From Eubacteriaceae bacterium CHKCI004 (GTDB taxonomy: Bacteria; Bacillota; Clostridia; Lachnospirales; Lachnospiraceae): a DNA stretch of 33,526 nucleotides. The notes under the pieces were generated by a model. That model was not told the origin of the DNA. It did not search any database and worked only from the letters and a program-made list of their open reading frames with translations. Below, piece after piece: positions 6,373 to 14,597 of the stretch (its first letter is position 1; each line of letters begins with the position of its first letter). The stretch is taken from positions 1 to 33,526 of the forward strand of contig FCNR01000058.1 of assembly GCA_900016875.1 (NCBI GenBank). The letters are read 5' to 3'. A program made the translations under genes and the position numbers.

Positions 6373-6489
6373 ATGAAGATGATCCAGTTTATTTGTGGAA
6401 CAATGGTGGGCGGTATGATCGGCGTGGTTATGATGTGCCTTATGCAGATCAACCGTCTGTACAGGCATGACCGGGAGGTGGAAGAATGA
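6373..6489 (+). CDS. DUF3789 family small membrane protein
   Basis: A 38-residue protein with GGAGG at 6363-6367, five bases before ATG 6373. One glycine- and methionine-rich hydrophobic segment (MIQFICGTMVGGMIGVVMMC) is followed by a short charged tail, the pattern of DUF3789 proteins found at this place in many ICEs. Its stop overlaps the next small frame as ATGA. Function unknown; presumably membrane-bound. Confidence 0.7.
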   Translation: MKMIQFICGTMVGGMIGVVMMCLMQINRLYRHDREVEE

Positions 6490-6638
6490 TACGGATGGAA
6501 ATGATCAGAACAGGAAAAGACGCTGTGGAAAACAGATTGAAAAAGTATCAGCAGATATTAGCAGGAAAGGGGGCTGGACAGCATGAGCAGCACGGTAGCA
6601 GTGAAGGCGTTCGCAGAGGGCGTGACACAGCAGATTAA
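6486..6638 (+). CDS. Small hypothetical protein overlapping DUF3789 and DUF5688 genes
   Basis: A 50-residue basic frame starting at ATG 6486, overlapping the preceding stop, with GGAGGTGG (6475-6482) upstream. It begins MIRMEMIRTGKDAVENRLKKYQQILAG, a helical charged segment, and runs 56 bases into the next gene in another frame. The ribosome site and ATGA overlap favour translation, at least as a coupling frame. There is no family match I can name, and it could be spurious. Confidence 0.4.
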   Translation: MIRMEMIRTGKDAVENRLKKYQQILAGKGAGQHEQHGSSEGVRRGRDTAD

Positions 6639-7560
6639 AGATTACCTGCCAGAAGAATATCAGGACATGCAGTGTGAGATTTCAGAGCAACAGAAGAATA
6701 ATGGAGTAGTGCTGACCGGAATGATCCTCAACATGCCGGGACAGAAGATTGCCCCGGTTGTCTATATGGAACCTTTTTATGACCAGGTCCGAAAGGGAGA
6801 GCCGATGGATCAGATCATGAATCGGATTGCCGATGTGTGCAGACAGTCTTTGTCTGTGCGTGAACTGCCGGAAACGCTGGACTTTACGGACTATGATTCT
6901 GTGAAGGATCATTTAACCGTACAGGTTATCAATACGAAAGCGAATCAGCGGATGTTATCCCAGGTTCCGCATAAGCAAATGGAAGACCTGTCTGTCATCT
7001 GTCGGATTGAATTCCCTTCGCCCGCCGGGGAGGGAGTTGGGAGTGTCAAAGTAACCCATGAAATGCTGAGTCAGTGGGGAGTACACCCGAAGGAAGTTTA
7101 CCAGAAGGCGGTGGAAAATGCAGTCAAGAGCAGTCCGGCTGTACTGATGAGCATGGACGACCTGATGATGGAGATGATGGGCCTTCCCTTTGAGACAAAA
7201 AATCTGCTTCAGTTAAAAGAAGGGGAGGAGTTTCCTAAAGATGGCATGTACGTTCTGAGCAACCCCATGAGAGTAAATGGTGCTTCTGTCCTTGCCTATC
7301 CTAATCTGCAGGAGCAGTTGGAGTCCGTATTCCCACAGGGCTGTTATCTCCTTCCTTCGTCTCTGCATGAGATGATTATCATTCCAAAAGATCTCGGTAT
7401 GACACCGAAAGAAATGGGAGAGATGGTGCGCGAAGTGAATCAGAAAGAAGTAGCCCGTGACGAAATCCTGTCAGACCGGGTATATGAGTTTGACAGAGAG
7501 AAACGGCAGTTGCGTCAGATACCGGAATCCATAGAAAAAGAAAAGGAGATGGAGCGATGA
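6583..7560 (+). CDS. DUF5688 family protein
   Basis: A 325-residue soluble protein with a good ribosome site (AAAGGGGG) before ATG 6583. The N-terminal half (MSSTVAVKAFAEGVTQQIKDYLP, later VVYMEPFYDQVRKGEPMDQI) and the C-terminal half (YVLSNPMRVNGASVLAYPN, LYLLPSS-like CYLLPSSLHEMIIIPKD) match the pattern of DUF5688 proteins, which are common in ICEs and phages of gut Firmicutes. No catalytic motif is evident. It overlaps the mobC start by four bases (ATGA), so it is translationally coupled to the mobilisation genes. Function unknown. Confidence 0.75.
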   Translation: MSSTVAVKAFAEGVTQQIKDYLPEEYQDMQCEISEQQKNNGVVLTGMILNMPGQKIAPVVYMEPFYDQVRKGEPMDQIMNRIADVCRQSLSVRELPETLDFTDYDSVKDHLTVQVINTKANQRMLSQVPHKQMEDLSVICRIEFPSPAGEGVGSVKVTHEMLSQWGVHPKEVYQKAVENAVKSSPAVLMSMDDLMMEMMGLPFETKNLLQLKEGEEFPKDGMYVLSNPMRVNGASVLAYPNLQEQLESVFPQGCYLLPSSLHEMIIIPKDLGMTPKEMGEMVREVNQKEVARDEILSDRVYEFDREKRQLRQIPESIEKEKEMER

Positions 7561-7907
7561 GAAAACGAAATGTGGCGATCTTGTTCCGTCTGAACCGGAA
7601 AGAGGCGGAGATCCTGGATAAAAAAGTAAAAAAGAGTGGTCTAAGCCGGGAGGCATATCTCCGTCATCTGATCAGCGGCGTGGTTCCGAGAGACGCCCCG
7701 CCGCCGGATTACTATTCCATGATGAGGGAACTCCACCGGATCGGGAATAACCTAAATCAGATCGCACAGAAGGCACACACTTTAAATGTGATTGATGTGC
7801 AGCGGTATGACCGGGATATGCGGATGTTTGAAGATACTGTAAAGAAGATTACGGAGGCGGTGATCCTGCCGGAACCGATGAAAAATGAAAACCGGAGAGG
7901 AGTGTAA
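7557..7907 (+). CDS. mobC: Relaxosome accessory protein MobC
   Basis: A 116-residue protein. The N-terminus MRKRNVAILFRLNRKEAEILDKKVKKSGLSREAYLRHLI is a ribbon-helix-helix-like DNA-binding segment, and the C-terminal half contains the MobC signature RELHRIGNNLNQIAQKAH (about residues 59-76). MobC proteins bind near oriT and help the relaxase reach the nick site. It starts within the end of the DUF5688 gene and stops one base before the relaxase GTG, so the two mobilisation genes are tightly coupled. Confidence 0.9.
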   Translation: MRKRNVAILFRLNRKEAEILDKKVKKSGLSREAYLRHLISGVVPRDAPPPDYYSMMRELHRIGNNLNQIAQKAHTLNVIDVQRYDRDMRMFEDTVKKITEAVILPEPMKNENRRGV

Positions 7908-7908
7908 G

Positions 7909-9366
7909 GTGGCTACCACATCCATCTGGAGTGTAAAAGGTTGGCTGGGGAAAGTCGTGATCTATGTAGAGAACCCGGAAAAGACCACCGCTCCGGAGAT
8001 CGCAAAATTTCCGAGATATGAAAACGAAGGGGCGGTACAGCGTGAAGAAAAAATGCAGAGCCTTTCTGATGTGATCGCCTATGCGGTCAATGCAGAAAAG
8101 ACCAGACGGAAAGGGAAAAAGGGAGAGGAGGGGATCGTCAGTGAGACGGAGCAGATCATGCAGCAGTATGTTTCCGGGATCAACTGCACGCCCGCCACCG
8201 CGCGTAATGAAATGATAGCTGTTAAAAAGCGGTATGGAAAGGATGAGGGGATCGTGGCATTTCACGGGTATCAGTCCTTTGCTCCGGGAGAGTGTACCCC
8301 GGCATTGGCCCATGAGATCGGCGTCCGTCTGGCACAGGAATTGTGGGGCGGGCGTTTTCAGGTATTGGTGGCCACCCATCTGGACAAAGCCCATCATCTT
8401 CATAACCATTTCGTGGTCAACTCTGTTTCCTATCTCGATGGGAAACGGTATCACAGAACCAACCGGGACTACCGGGATATGCGAGCAACCTCTGACCGGC
8501 TCTGCCGGGAGTACGGTCTGTCCGTGATCGAACATCCTCATCCGGGAATGTCTAAGCAATATGGAGAATGGCGGGCAGAGCAGGAAGGCAGGCCCACCTA
8601 CCGCAGTATCGTCCGGGAGGACGTGGATGAGGCGATCACACAGGCAAGGACGGAAAAACAGTTCTTCCATTATCTGAAAGAGAAAGGGTATTCCATCAAG
8701 TTTGGGAAAGACATCACGCTCCGTCCGGAAGGGCGGGAACGGGGGCTGAAACTGAAACGGAACTTTGGAGAGGAGTATTCACTGGAGGCAATCCGGAGGA
8801 GGATACTGGAGGAAGATCCGCCTGCCATCCCGCAGGAAACACGACTGCCGGAGAAAAAGCGGTATGTGGCGCATGTGCGGGGAAACCTGCCGAAAAGAAA
8901 GATCGGAGGACTGCGGGGGCTGTATCTGCACTACTGTTTTCTCTTAGGTATCCTGCCGAAAAACCGCCCGCCTGTATCTCCGAAACAACTTCATTTCCTT
9001 CTGCGGGAGGATCTGGCGAAACTGGAACAGATCTCCAGAGAGACAAGGCTGCTCTGCCGCTGTCACATTGACACGGACGTGCAGCTTTTTTCTTACAAAG
9101 AATCGCTGCAGGAGCAGATGACACAGCTATCGAAAGAACGTCAGAAGCTTCGGTATCAGTGCCGCAGTATCCGGGAAGAAGACCATCTGGCGGAAGTAAA
9201 AGTAGAAATTTCCAGACTGACAGCCCGGATCGGGGAACTGAGAGAGGAGGTGGTGCTTTGCGACGGGATCGCCGCACGTTCCGGCCTGATCCGGCAGAAG
9301 ATCCAGATCGTGCGGCAGGAAAAGAAACAGGGAAAGGAGGAAGTAAGCCATGAACACATCAGGTGA
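7909..9366 (+). CDS. Relaxase/mobilisation nuclease (MOBP-like)
   Basis: A 485-residue relaxase. The N-terminus VATTSIWSVKGWLGKVVIYVENP is typical of Tn1549/CTn relaxases. The metal-binding histidine motif HLDKAHHLHNHFVVN lies near residues 157-171, and the C-terminal third is a coiled-coil-rich extension. It should nick oriT, attach to the 5' end and be exported with the strand by VirD4. GTG 7909 is chosen because GGAGAGG (7894-7900) sits eight bases upstream and the family begins at this residue; an upstream in-frame ATG at 7885 lies inside mobC. The end overlaps the next gene by 17 bases. Confidence 0.9.
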   Translation: MATTSIWSVKGWLGKVVIYVENPEKTTAPEIAKFPRYENEGAVQREEKMQSLSDVIAYAVNAEKTRRKGKKGEEGIVSETEQIMQQYVSGINCTPATARNEMIAVKKRYGKDEGIVAFHGYQSFAPGECTPALAHEIGVRLAQELWGGRFQVLVATHLDKAHHLHNHFVVNSVSYLDGKRYHRTNRDYRDMRATSDRLCREYGLSVIEHPHPGMSKQYGEWRAEQEGRPTYRSIVREDVDEAITQARTEKQFFHYLKEKGYSIKFGKDITLRPEGRERGLKLKRNFGEEYSLEAIRRRILEEDPPAIPQETRLPEKKRYVAHVRGNLPKRKIGGLRGLYLHYCFLLGILPKNRPPVSPKQLHFLLREDLAKLEQISRETRLLCRCHIDTDVQLFSYKESLQEQMTQLSKERQKLRYQCRSIREEDHLAEVKVEISRLTARIGELREEVVLCDGIAARSGLIRQKIQIVRQEKKQGKEEVSHEHIR

Positions 9367-10264
9367 GGCCGCTGACCAGGTGGTGCGGATGTCGCTGGAA
9401 GTAGGCGAAGCGGCCCTAAAGATCACAGGAGCCGGGGCAAAACAGCTTGCGGTCATTCTGTATGCGGTACTGAAAGAGCAGAAAAAGACCAAGGGGCGGG
9501 CAAGGCTGGAAACGCTTGTCCGTTCCGGGAAACCGCTGACGGTGTATTCCGTGAAAGAGAGCGACTTGAAACAGTTCGTCACAGAGGCGAAGCGGTACGG
9601 GATCTTATACTGTGCGGTGCGGAATCCGAAAGGGAGCATAGACGGGATGGTCGATGTGGTGGTCAAGGAAGAGGACGCTCCCCGGATCAACCGGATCGTG
9701 GAGCGGTTCAAGTTTGCTTCTGTTACAGAAGCGGCGCAGATCAGGACAGAGATCGAAAAGAGCAGGGAGGAAAAATCCCACGGAAAGAGCCGGGAGACGT
9801 CCCCTGTGAAAGAGGGACCGGATACCGGAAAGAAAAAGCAGAGGGCGGAACAGCCATCGGATTGGAGAGAAACATCCGGAAAAGCACCGGCAACCCCACA
9901 GCAGGAGCGTCCGGAAAAGTCACAGGAGGACCGGCTCATGGATGAACTGTTTGGAGAGCCGGTAAAGAAAGAGGGAAAACAGCAAAACCCCTCTTTGGCA
10001 AAGACAGAGAAATCCCGTCTGTCCGAGCCTATCTCCGTGAGGCCAGACAAAACCGCCGAGGGTACTTCTAAGCTGTATGCCCCGTCCGTACCGAAAAAGC
10101 CGTCCGTGCGGAAAGAGCTTAGGAAAATCCAGGCAGCGAGGAAGAAAGAGGCGGAAAGCAAGGGAAAAGAGCCAATTTCAAAAGAGAAACCCGGCAGGAC
10201 GAGGCAGACGCAGCATACGCAGCCGCAGAACCGGAAAAAACCAAGAAAATCGAAAGAGAGGTAG
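9350..10264 (+). CDS. PcfB-like protein (DUF3801)
   Basis: A 304-residue protein. Residues 1-125 form the conserved DUF3801/PcfB domain (TGAGAKQLAVILYAVLKEQ, ETLVRSGKPLTVYSVKESDL, AKRYGILYCAVRNPKG, then VDVVVKEEDAPRINRIVERF). The remainder is a low-complexity Lys/Glu/Arg-rich tail (about 130-304), probably disordered. PcfB is an accessory factor of the relaxosome in pCF10 that links DNA to the coupling ATPase; the same role here is inferred. Its start overlaps the relaxase end, with GGAAAGGAGG just upstream, and the next gene follows five bases after the stop. Confidence 0.85.
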   Translation: MNTSGEAADQVVRMSLEVGEAALKITGAGAKQLAVILYAVLKEQKKTKGRARLETLVRSGKPLTVYSVKESDLKQFVTEAKRYGILYCAVRNPKGSIDGMVDVVVKEEDAPRINRIVERFKFASVTEAAQIRTEIEKSREEKSHGKSRETSPVKEGPDTGKKKQRAEQPSDWRETSGKAPATPQQERPEKSQEDRLMDELFGEPVKKEGKQQNPSLAKTEKSRLSEPISVRPDKTAEGTSKLYAPSVPKKPSVRKELRKIQAARKKEAESKGKEPISKEKPGRTRQTQHTQPQNRKKPRKSKER

Positions 10265-10269
10265 AGAGT

Positions 10270-11304
10270 ATGGAGAACAACTTTGATTCCATGTTGAATG
10301 TATCGGCAGTGCCGCAGGACGACAAAAAAGCCGCTTTTATTGCGAAGAGTAAAAACAATCGGAACCGCTGCTATGAGCTGTCTGAGCAGATCACGAATGA
10401 AGTGGCGGCAGACAGCGGGAAGTTTCAGCAATATCTGGACGTACAGGCCCGGTTTGACCGCTATACCGCCAATAATGCCCTGCTGATCCTGGCTCAGAGG
10501 CCGGACGCAGAGCGTCTGGGAGATTATGGATACTGGAGGGAACAGGGCGTATTCGTGAAACGTGCGGAGCGGCAGAACCCGGTTCTGATCATGGAGCCGG
10601 GAAAGGAATATGAACGGGAAGACGGAAGTATCGGGACCTACTATAATGCCAGGGAATTGTATGATATTTCCCAGACTACCATGAAAGAACGTCCGCAGCC
10701 GCAGACAGAGATGGATGAGCGGCTTCTGATCCGGGCGTTGATCAACAACCCTCCCGCCAGTATCGTAACGGCGGAGCCGGATCAAATGCCGGAGGATAAG
10801 GGCGCAATCTTTGAACCGGAGGAAAACTGTATCTATGTGCGCAAAGGGATGAACGCACAAGAGATCTTCCAGTGCCTGACGCCGGAACTGGCTCTTGCCG
10901 GGTTTGCGGACGGAGACCCGGAGTATGACCGGGATGAGGACGCTTTCCATGCCTACTGTGCGTCTTATCTGCTCTGTAAAAAGTATGGGATCGATACACA
11001 GGCATATGACTTCCGTTACGCTCCGGATTTCTTTGAGGGGATGGAGCCGCAGGAAGTGCGGGCGGAGCTGTCGAAGGCCCGTGACGCAGCAAATCAGATC
11101 TCTTCCCGTATGGCGAAAGTGTTTGAGCAGAACCGCATGAGCCAGAGACAGCAGGAACAGGCGGGGCAGAGGCAGGAAGGAGAGCAAAACAGGGAGAACG
11201 GACCGGAAAGAGAAAGCGGCCAGAACTGGACGCATATGCAGGGCCGGGAACCCGGACAGCCACGGGGAAACTGGCAGCGCCGGGAGGCGGCACAGGAACG
11301 ATAG
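10270..11304 (+). CDS. ArdC-like (DUF1738-type) ssDNA-binding protein with degenerate protease domain
   Basis: A 344-residue protein. Residues 20-125 carry an ArdC-like N-terminal domain (RFDRYTANNALLILAQRPDA, YGYWREQGVFVKRAERQNPVLIMEPGKEY). The central region (about 175-250) resembles the ImmA/IrrE-type half of such proteins (FHAYCASYLLCKKYGIDT), but where an HExxH zinc motif is expected the sequence reads LTPELALAGFAD, without the histidines. The C-terminus (about 285-344) is a Gln/Arg/Glu-rich tail. ArdC proteins can protect incoming single-stranded DNA; here a structural, non-proteolytic role is more likely. It sits between pcfB and virD4 in the transfer operon. Confidence 0.7.
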   Translation: MENNFDSMLNVSAVPQDDKKAAFIAKSKNNRNRCYELSEQITNEVAADSGKFQQYLDVQARFDRYTANNALLILAQRPDAERLGDYGYWREQGVFVKRAERQNPVLIMEPGKEYEREDGSIGTYYNARELYDISQTTMKERPQPQTEMDERLLIRALINNPPASIVTAEPDQMPEDKGAIFEPEENCIYVRKGMNAQEIFQCLTPELALAGFADGDPEYDRDEDAFHAYCASYLLCKKYGIDTQAYDFRYAPDFFEGMEPQEVRAELSKARDAANQISSRMAKVFEQNRMSQRQQEQAGQRQEGEQNRENGPERESGQNWTHMQGREPGQPRGNWQRREAAQER

Positions 11305-11320
11305 GACGGAGGTGTGAAGA

Positions 11321-11524
11321 TTGAGTGAAGGCAGAGTAACTCTGGAACTGGATAAATACGAATGCGGCGTGATCTTCCATTCCCTGAAAGATAAACGGAA
11401 CCAGATGTTAAAAGAGGAGCGGCCCACGGACGCCGTGGACGATGTTCTCTTAAAGGTTATTGAAAAGATGGAGGTGCCGCCGGAGAAACCACGAAGGGGG
11501 CACAGACACCATGAAGAGCGGTAG
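11321..11524 (+). CDS. Conserved small ICE protein, hypothetical
   Basis: A 67-residue protein starting at TTG 11321, eight bases after GGAGG (11308-11312). It reads RVTLELDKYECGVIFHSLKDKRN, then ERPTDAVDDVLLKVIEKM, then a basic His/Arg tail. Small proteins with this pattern occur immediately before VirD4 in related elements. It is soluble with no recognised domain and overlaps the VirD4 start by 14 bases. Function unknown; an accessory to the coupling protein is possible. Confidence 0.75.
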   Translation: MSEGRVTLELDKYECGVIFHSLKDKRNQMLKEERPTDAVDDVLLKVIEKMEVPPEKPRRGHRHHEER

Positions 11525-13334
11525 CAGGAAAAACACATGGATTTTTGCCATTCTCGGCATTTTCCCCGTTATCTGGTCTGCTCTGTTGACAGCGCCCTAT
11601 CTGTCCGGCGGACTGATCGGAATCGTGAAAGGGCTGCCGAAGGCTATGGAGCACCCGTTTTCTATGGAACTCTGTAAGGACAGTGTAAAAACTGTCCTTC
11701 TTTTTTTACTGGCGTATGGACTGGGGATCGGAATCTATCTGTCCACCCGGAGAAAGTACCGCAGGGGAGAAGAACATGGTTCCGCTGTGTGGGGAGACGT
11801 CCGGGAAATCAACCGGAAATACAGTGAGAAAAATTTTCTGGCCAATAAACTGATGACGCAGAACGTGCGGATCAGCTATGACAGCCGGAAACACCGGCGG
11901 AACCTGCTGACCATTATCATCGGCGGGAGTGGAGCGGGCAAGACGAGGTTTTATGCGAAACCGAATCTCATGCAGGCGAACACTTCTTTCGTAGTGCTGG
12001 ATCCGAAAGGGGAAAATCTCCGGGATACCGGATTTCTGTTAAAAGCGAAAGGCTATGATGTCCGGGTGCTGGATCTGATCAACATGGAGAAAAGCTACTG
12101 TTACAATCCTTTTGTCTATCTGAAGGATGACAATGACGTGCAGCGGCTTGTGACCAACCTGTTTAAAGCCACCACGCCGAAAGGGAGCCAGAGCAATGAT
12201 CCTTTTTGGGATACGGCGGCGTCCATGCTTCTTCTGGCGCTGATCTTTTATTTGAAATACGAGGCTCCGGAAGAAGAGCAGAATTTCCCTATGGTTATGG
12301 AGCTTCTGCGGGCGGGAGAAGTGCATGAGGACAATGACGAATATCAATCCCCTCTGGACGAACTGTTTGAACGCCTGGAAATGCGGGAGCCGGAGCATAT
12401 CGCCGTAAAGTATTACAAGGATTACCACTCCGGAAGTGCGAAAACGCTGAAATCCATCCAGATCACACTGGCAGCCAGACTGGAGAAATTCAACCTGTCC
12501 AGCCTTGCGGCGCTGACCGCTACAGACGATTTGGATCTTCCTTCTTTGGGAGAAAAGAAAGTGGCGCTCTTTGCCCTGATCCCGGACAATGACACCAGCT
12601 ATAACTTTCTGGTGTCAATTTTGTATACCCAGTTATTCCAACAGCTTTTCTATCTGGCAGACCACAAGTATGGGGGCAGGCTGCCCGTCCATGTCCATTT
12701 CCTGATGGACGAGTTCGCAAACGTCAGCCTGCCCGACGACTTTGATAAGATCCTTTCTGTCATGCGGTCCAGAGAAGTCAGCGTCTCCATCATCCTGCAG
12801 AATCTGGCGCAGCTAAAGGCATTGTTTGAAAAACAGTGGGAAAGCATTATGGGAAATGCGGATGAATTCCTATATTTGGGCGGCAATGAGCAGGGAACCC
12901 ACAAATACGTCAGTGAACTGCTGGGGAAAGCCACCATTGATACCAACACCTATGGAAAGTCTACCGGACACTCCGGGAACTATTCCACCAATTATCAGAT
13001 CACGGGTCGGGAGCTGATGACACCGGATGAAGTGCGTATGCTGGACAACCGCTACGCACTTCTTTTTATCCGGGGAGAACGTCCGGTCATGGATGAAAAA
13101 TTTGATATCTTAAAACACCCGAACATTGCTCTGACCACAGACGGGAAAGGAAGACCCTATCTGCACGGAGAAGTGACGCAGGCAGTGGCGAGCATTACGT
13201 TGGGAGACAGTCTGGAGGGCGAGATCGCAGAGGTCCCGCCGGACACAGAAGGCTATGAACTCTTATCCGATGAGGATTTAGAGGAACTATTCAATAAGAA
13301 CGAGGAGGATTCAGACAATGAAACAGAGAGATGA
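11511..13334 (+). CDS. Type IV secretion coupling ATPase, VirD4/TraG family
   Basis: A 607-residue coupling protein. Two N-terminal membrane segments (about residues 9-30 and 58-80) precede the ATPase domain, with Walker A IIGGSGAGKTRF near 138, a conserved VLDPKGENLRDTG, Walker B HFLMDEFANV near 395 and the C-terminal ILQNLAQLKALF and FLYLGGNEQGT blocks. It should bring the relaxase-DNA complex to the transfer channel at the membrane. ATG 11511 follows AAGGGGG (11494-11500); an earlier in-frame ATG at 11460 would add an Arg-rich stretch inside the previous gene and was rejected. The end overlaps the pilin-like gene by 17 bases. Confidence 0.92.
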   Translation: MKSGSRKNTWIFAILGIFPVIWSALLTAPYLSGGLIGIVKGLPKAMEHPFSMELCKDSVKTVLLFLLAYGLGIGIYLSTRRKYRRGEEHGSAVWGDVREINRKYSEKNFLANKLMTQNVRISYDSRKHRRNLLTIIIGGSGAGKTRFYAKPNLMQANTSFVVLDPKGENLRDTGFLLKAKGYDVRVLDLINMEKSYCYNPFVYLKDDNDVQRLVTNLFKATTPKGSQSNDPFWDTAASMLLLALIFYLKYEAPEEEQNFPMVMELLRAGEVHEDNDEYQSPLDELFERLEMREPEHIAVKYYKDYHSGSAKTLKSIQITLAARLEKFNLSSLAALTATDDLDLPSLGEKKVALFALIPDNDTSYNFLVSILYTQLFQQLFYLADHKYGGRLPVHVHFLMDEFANVSLPDDFDKILSVMRSREVSVSIILQNLAQLKALFEKQWESIMGNADEFLYLGGNEQGTHKYVSELLGKATIDTNTYGKSTGHSGNYSTNYQITGRELMTPDEVRMLDNRYALLFIRGERPVMDEKFDILKHPNIALTTDGKGRPYLHGEVTQAVASITLGDSLEGEIAEVPPDTEGYELLSDEDLEELFNKNEEDSDNETER

Positions 13335-13659
13335 GAAAAGAGAAACCCGGAAACTTCCCATGAGCCGCAGAGGAAAGCGGCTCATGGTCATTTATGCGGC
13401 GCTGGTGCTGATAATGACGGCAGGAGCCACAACTGTATTTGCAGCGGATGATCCGCTGACCGTGATCAATAACCTGTCCGAATTTATCTTTGGGTTGATC
13501 CGTGCTATCGGTATGATCCTGCTGGGATTTGGTATCGTGCAGATCGGACTGTCTTTAAAATCCCATGATCCGTCGCAGCGGGCGAATGGATTTCTGACAC
13601 TGGCCGGAGGCGTGATCATCACGTTTGCAAAAGAAATCCTGACATTGATCGCAGGATAA
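13318..13659 (+). CDS. Maff2 family protein, VirB2-pilin-like
   Basis: A 113-residue protein with a positively charged N-terminus (MKQRDEKRETRKLPMSRRGKR), a hydrophobic signal-like segment (about 22-41) ending TVFAADDP, which suggests cleavage after FAA, and two further hydrophobic helices (about 52-72 and 88-111) around a short SLKSHDPSQRANG loop. This is the size and two-helix shape of VirB2/TrbC pilins and of Maff2 mobile-element proteins. A role as a pilin or channel subunit is inferred. It overlaps virD4 and is followed by a stable hairpin before the TrbL-like gene. Confidence 0.85.
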   Translation: MKQRDEKRETRKLPMSRRGKRLMVIYAALVLIMTAGATTVFAADDPLTVINNLSEFIFGLIRAIGMILLGFGIVQIGLSLKSHDPSQRANGFLTLAGGVIITFAKEILTLIAG

Positions 13660-13673
13660 GAAACATCCAGTAA

Positions 13674-13719
13674 CCGGGCAGAGAGGCAGGCCGGAAACGG
13701 TCTGTCCTGCTTCTGCCGG
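13674..13719 (+). other. Stable imperfect hairpin between pilin-like and TrbL-like genes
   Basis: CCGGGCAGAGAGGCAGG (13674-13690) pairs, with small bulges, with CCTGCTTCTGCCGG (13706-13719). No T-run follows; AAGGAGG of the next gene comes right after. Such hairpins often stabilise the upstream message, which would suit high pilin expression. Function inferred. Confidence 0.5.
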
Positions 13720-13735
13720 AAAGGAGGAATGTGTT

Positions 13736-14572
13736 TTGAGTGATAACTGGGTGGTTCAGAACCTTCAGAACGCCCTGGACACATGGAACAGCAAACTGGC
13801 GGAAATCTGGCAGATCATTACCCAGTCTCCGGAGAATTTCAAAGGCGGAGACATCTGGAATGTGATCGCCAGTATCCACGGTGCGCTGCAGGCAATCGGG
13901 TATGCCCTTCTGGTGTTGTTTTTCGTGGTGGGCGTGGTCAAGACCTGCGGAAGTTTTACAGAAGTGAAAAAGCCGGAACACGCACTGAAACTGTTTATCC
14001 GTTTCGCTCTGGCAAAAGGCGTGATTACCTATGGTCTGGAACTGATGATGGCGCTGTTCCGTATTGTGCAGGGGATTGTCAGCACCATCATGGACGCTGC
14101 CGGATTTGGGAGCGCACAGGAGACGGTGCTGCCGCAGGAGATCATTACCGCAGTGGAAGACTGCGGATTTTTTGAAAGTATCCCTCTATGGGCGGTCACG
14201 CTGATCGGAGGTCTGTTTATCACAGTTTTGAGCTTTATTATGATCATGAGCGTGTACGGGCGGTTCTTCCGGCTGTATCTCTATACCGCTATCGCCCCGG
14301 TTCCCTTGTCTACCTTTGCCGGGGAGCCGACACAGAACGTAGGAAAGAGTTTTTTGAAATCTTATGCGGCGGTGTGTCTGGAGGGAGCGATTATCGTCCT
14401 GGCCTGTATTATTTTCTCCGTGTTTGCGTCATCCCCGCCAGTGGTTGATCCGGAGGCAGCGGCAGTTACAATGGTGTGGAGCTACATTGCGGAACTGATC
14501 TTTAACATGCTGGTGCTGGTAGGCGCTGTGAAGATGGCGGACCGTGTGGTACGGGAGATGATGGGATTGTAA
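13736..14572 (+). CDS. TrbL/VirB6-like conjugation channel protein
   Basis: A 278-residue polytopic membrane protein starting at TTG 13736, eight bases after AAGGAGG (13721-13727); the nearby ATG 13729 is out of frame and closes at once. A soluble N-terminus (NALDTWNSKLAEIWQII) is followed by about five hydrophobic segments (near 45-68, 85-110, 148-175, 212-232 and 246-268). The loop GRFFRLYLYTAIAPVPLSTFAG resembles the conserved loop of TrbL/VirB6 proteins of Gram-positive ICEs. It should form part of the inner-membrane channel. It is the last gene before the reverse-strand insertion in the operon. Confidence 0.85.
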   Translation: MSDNWVVQNLQNALDTWNSKLAEIWQIITQSPENFKGGDIWNVIASIHGALQAIGYALLVLFFVVGVVKTCGSFTEVKKPEHALKLFIRFALAKGVITYGLELMMALFRIVQGIVSTIMDAAGFGSAQETVLPQEIITAVEDCGFFESIPLWAVTLIGGLFITVLSFIMIMSVYGRFFRLYLYTAIAPVPLSTFAGEPTQNVGKSFLKSYAAVCLEGAIIVLACIIFSVFASSPPVVDPEAAAVTMVWSYIAELIFNMLVLVGAVKMADRVVREMMGL

Positions 14573-14573
14573 G

Positions 14574-14597
14574 AAAAAAGACACGGAATCCCGTGCC
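14574..14597 (-). terminator. Intrinsic terminator for the reverse-strand membrane gene
   Basis: Read on the minus strand, GGCACGG pairs with CCGTGTC around GATT (14580-14597), followed by six T (14574-14579). It lies directly after the stop of the reverse gene. On the plus strand there is no T-run, so forward transfer-gene transcripts should pass. Confidence 0.75.

Noticed and set aside
6096-6470. A 124-residue frame overlapping the Cys-rich and DUF3789 genes.
   Set aside because: It runs out of frame through the Cys-rich gene, lacks a ribosome site and conflicts with the better-supported DUF3789 gene.
9127-11538. An 803-residue frame on the minus strand.
   Set aside because: It lies antisense to relaxase, pcfB and ArdC-like genes with clear motifs and ribosome sites. 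Its Ser/Arg/Phe-rich composition is the usual shadow of a GC-richer coding strand.
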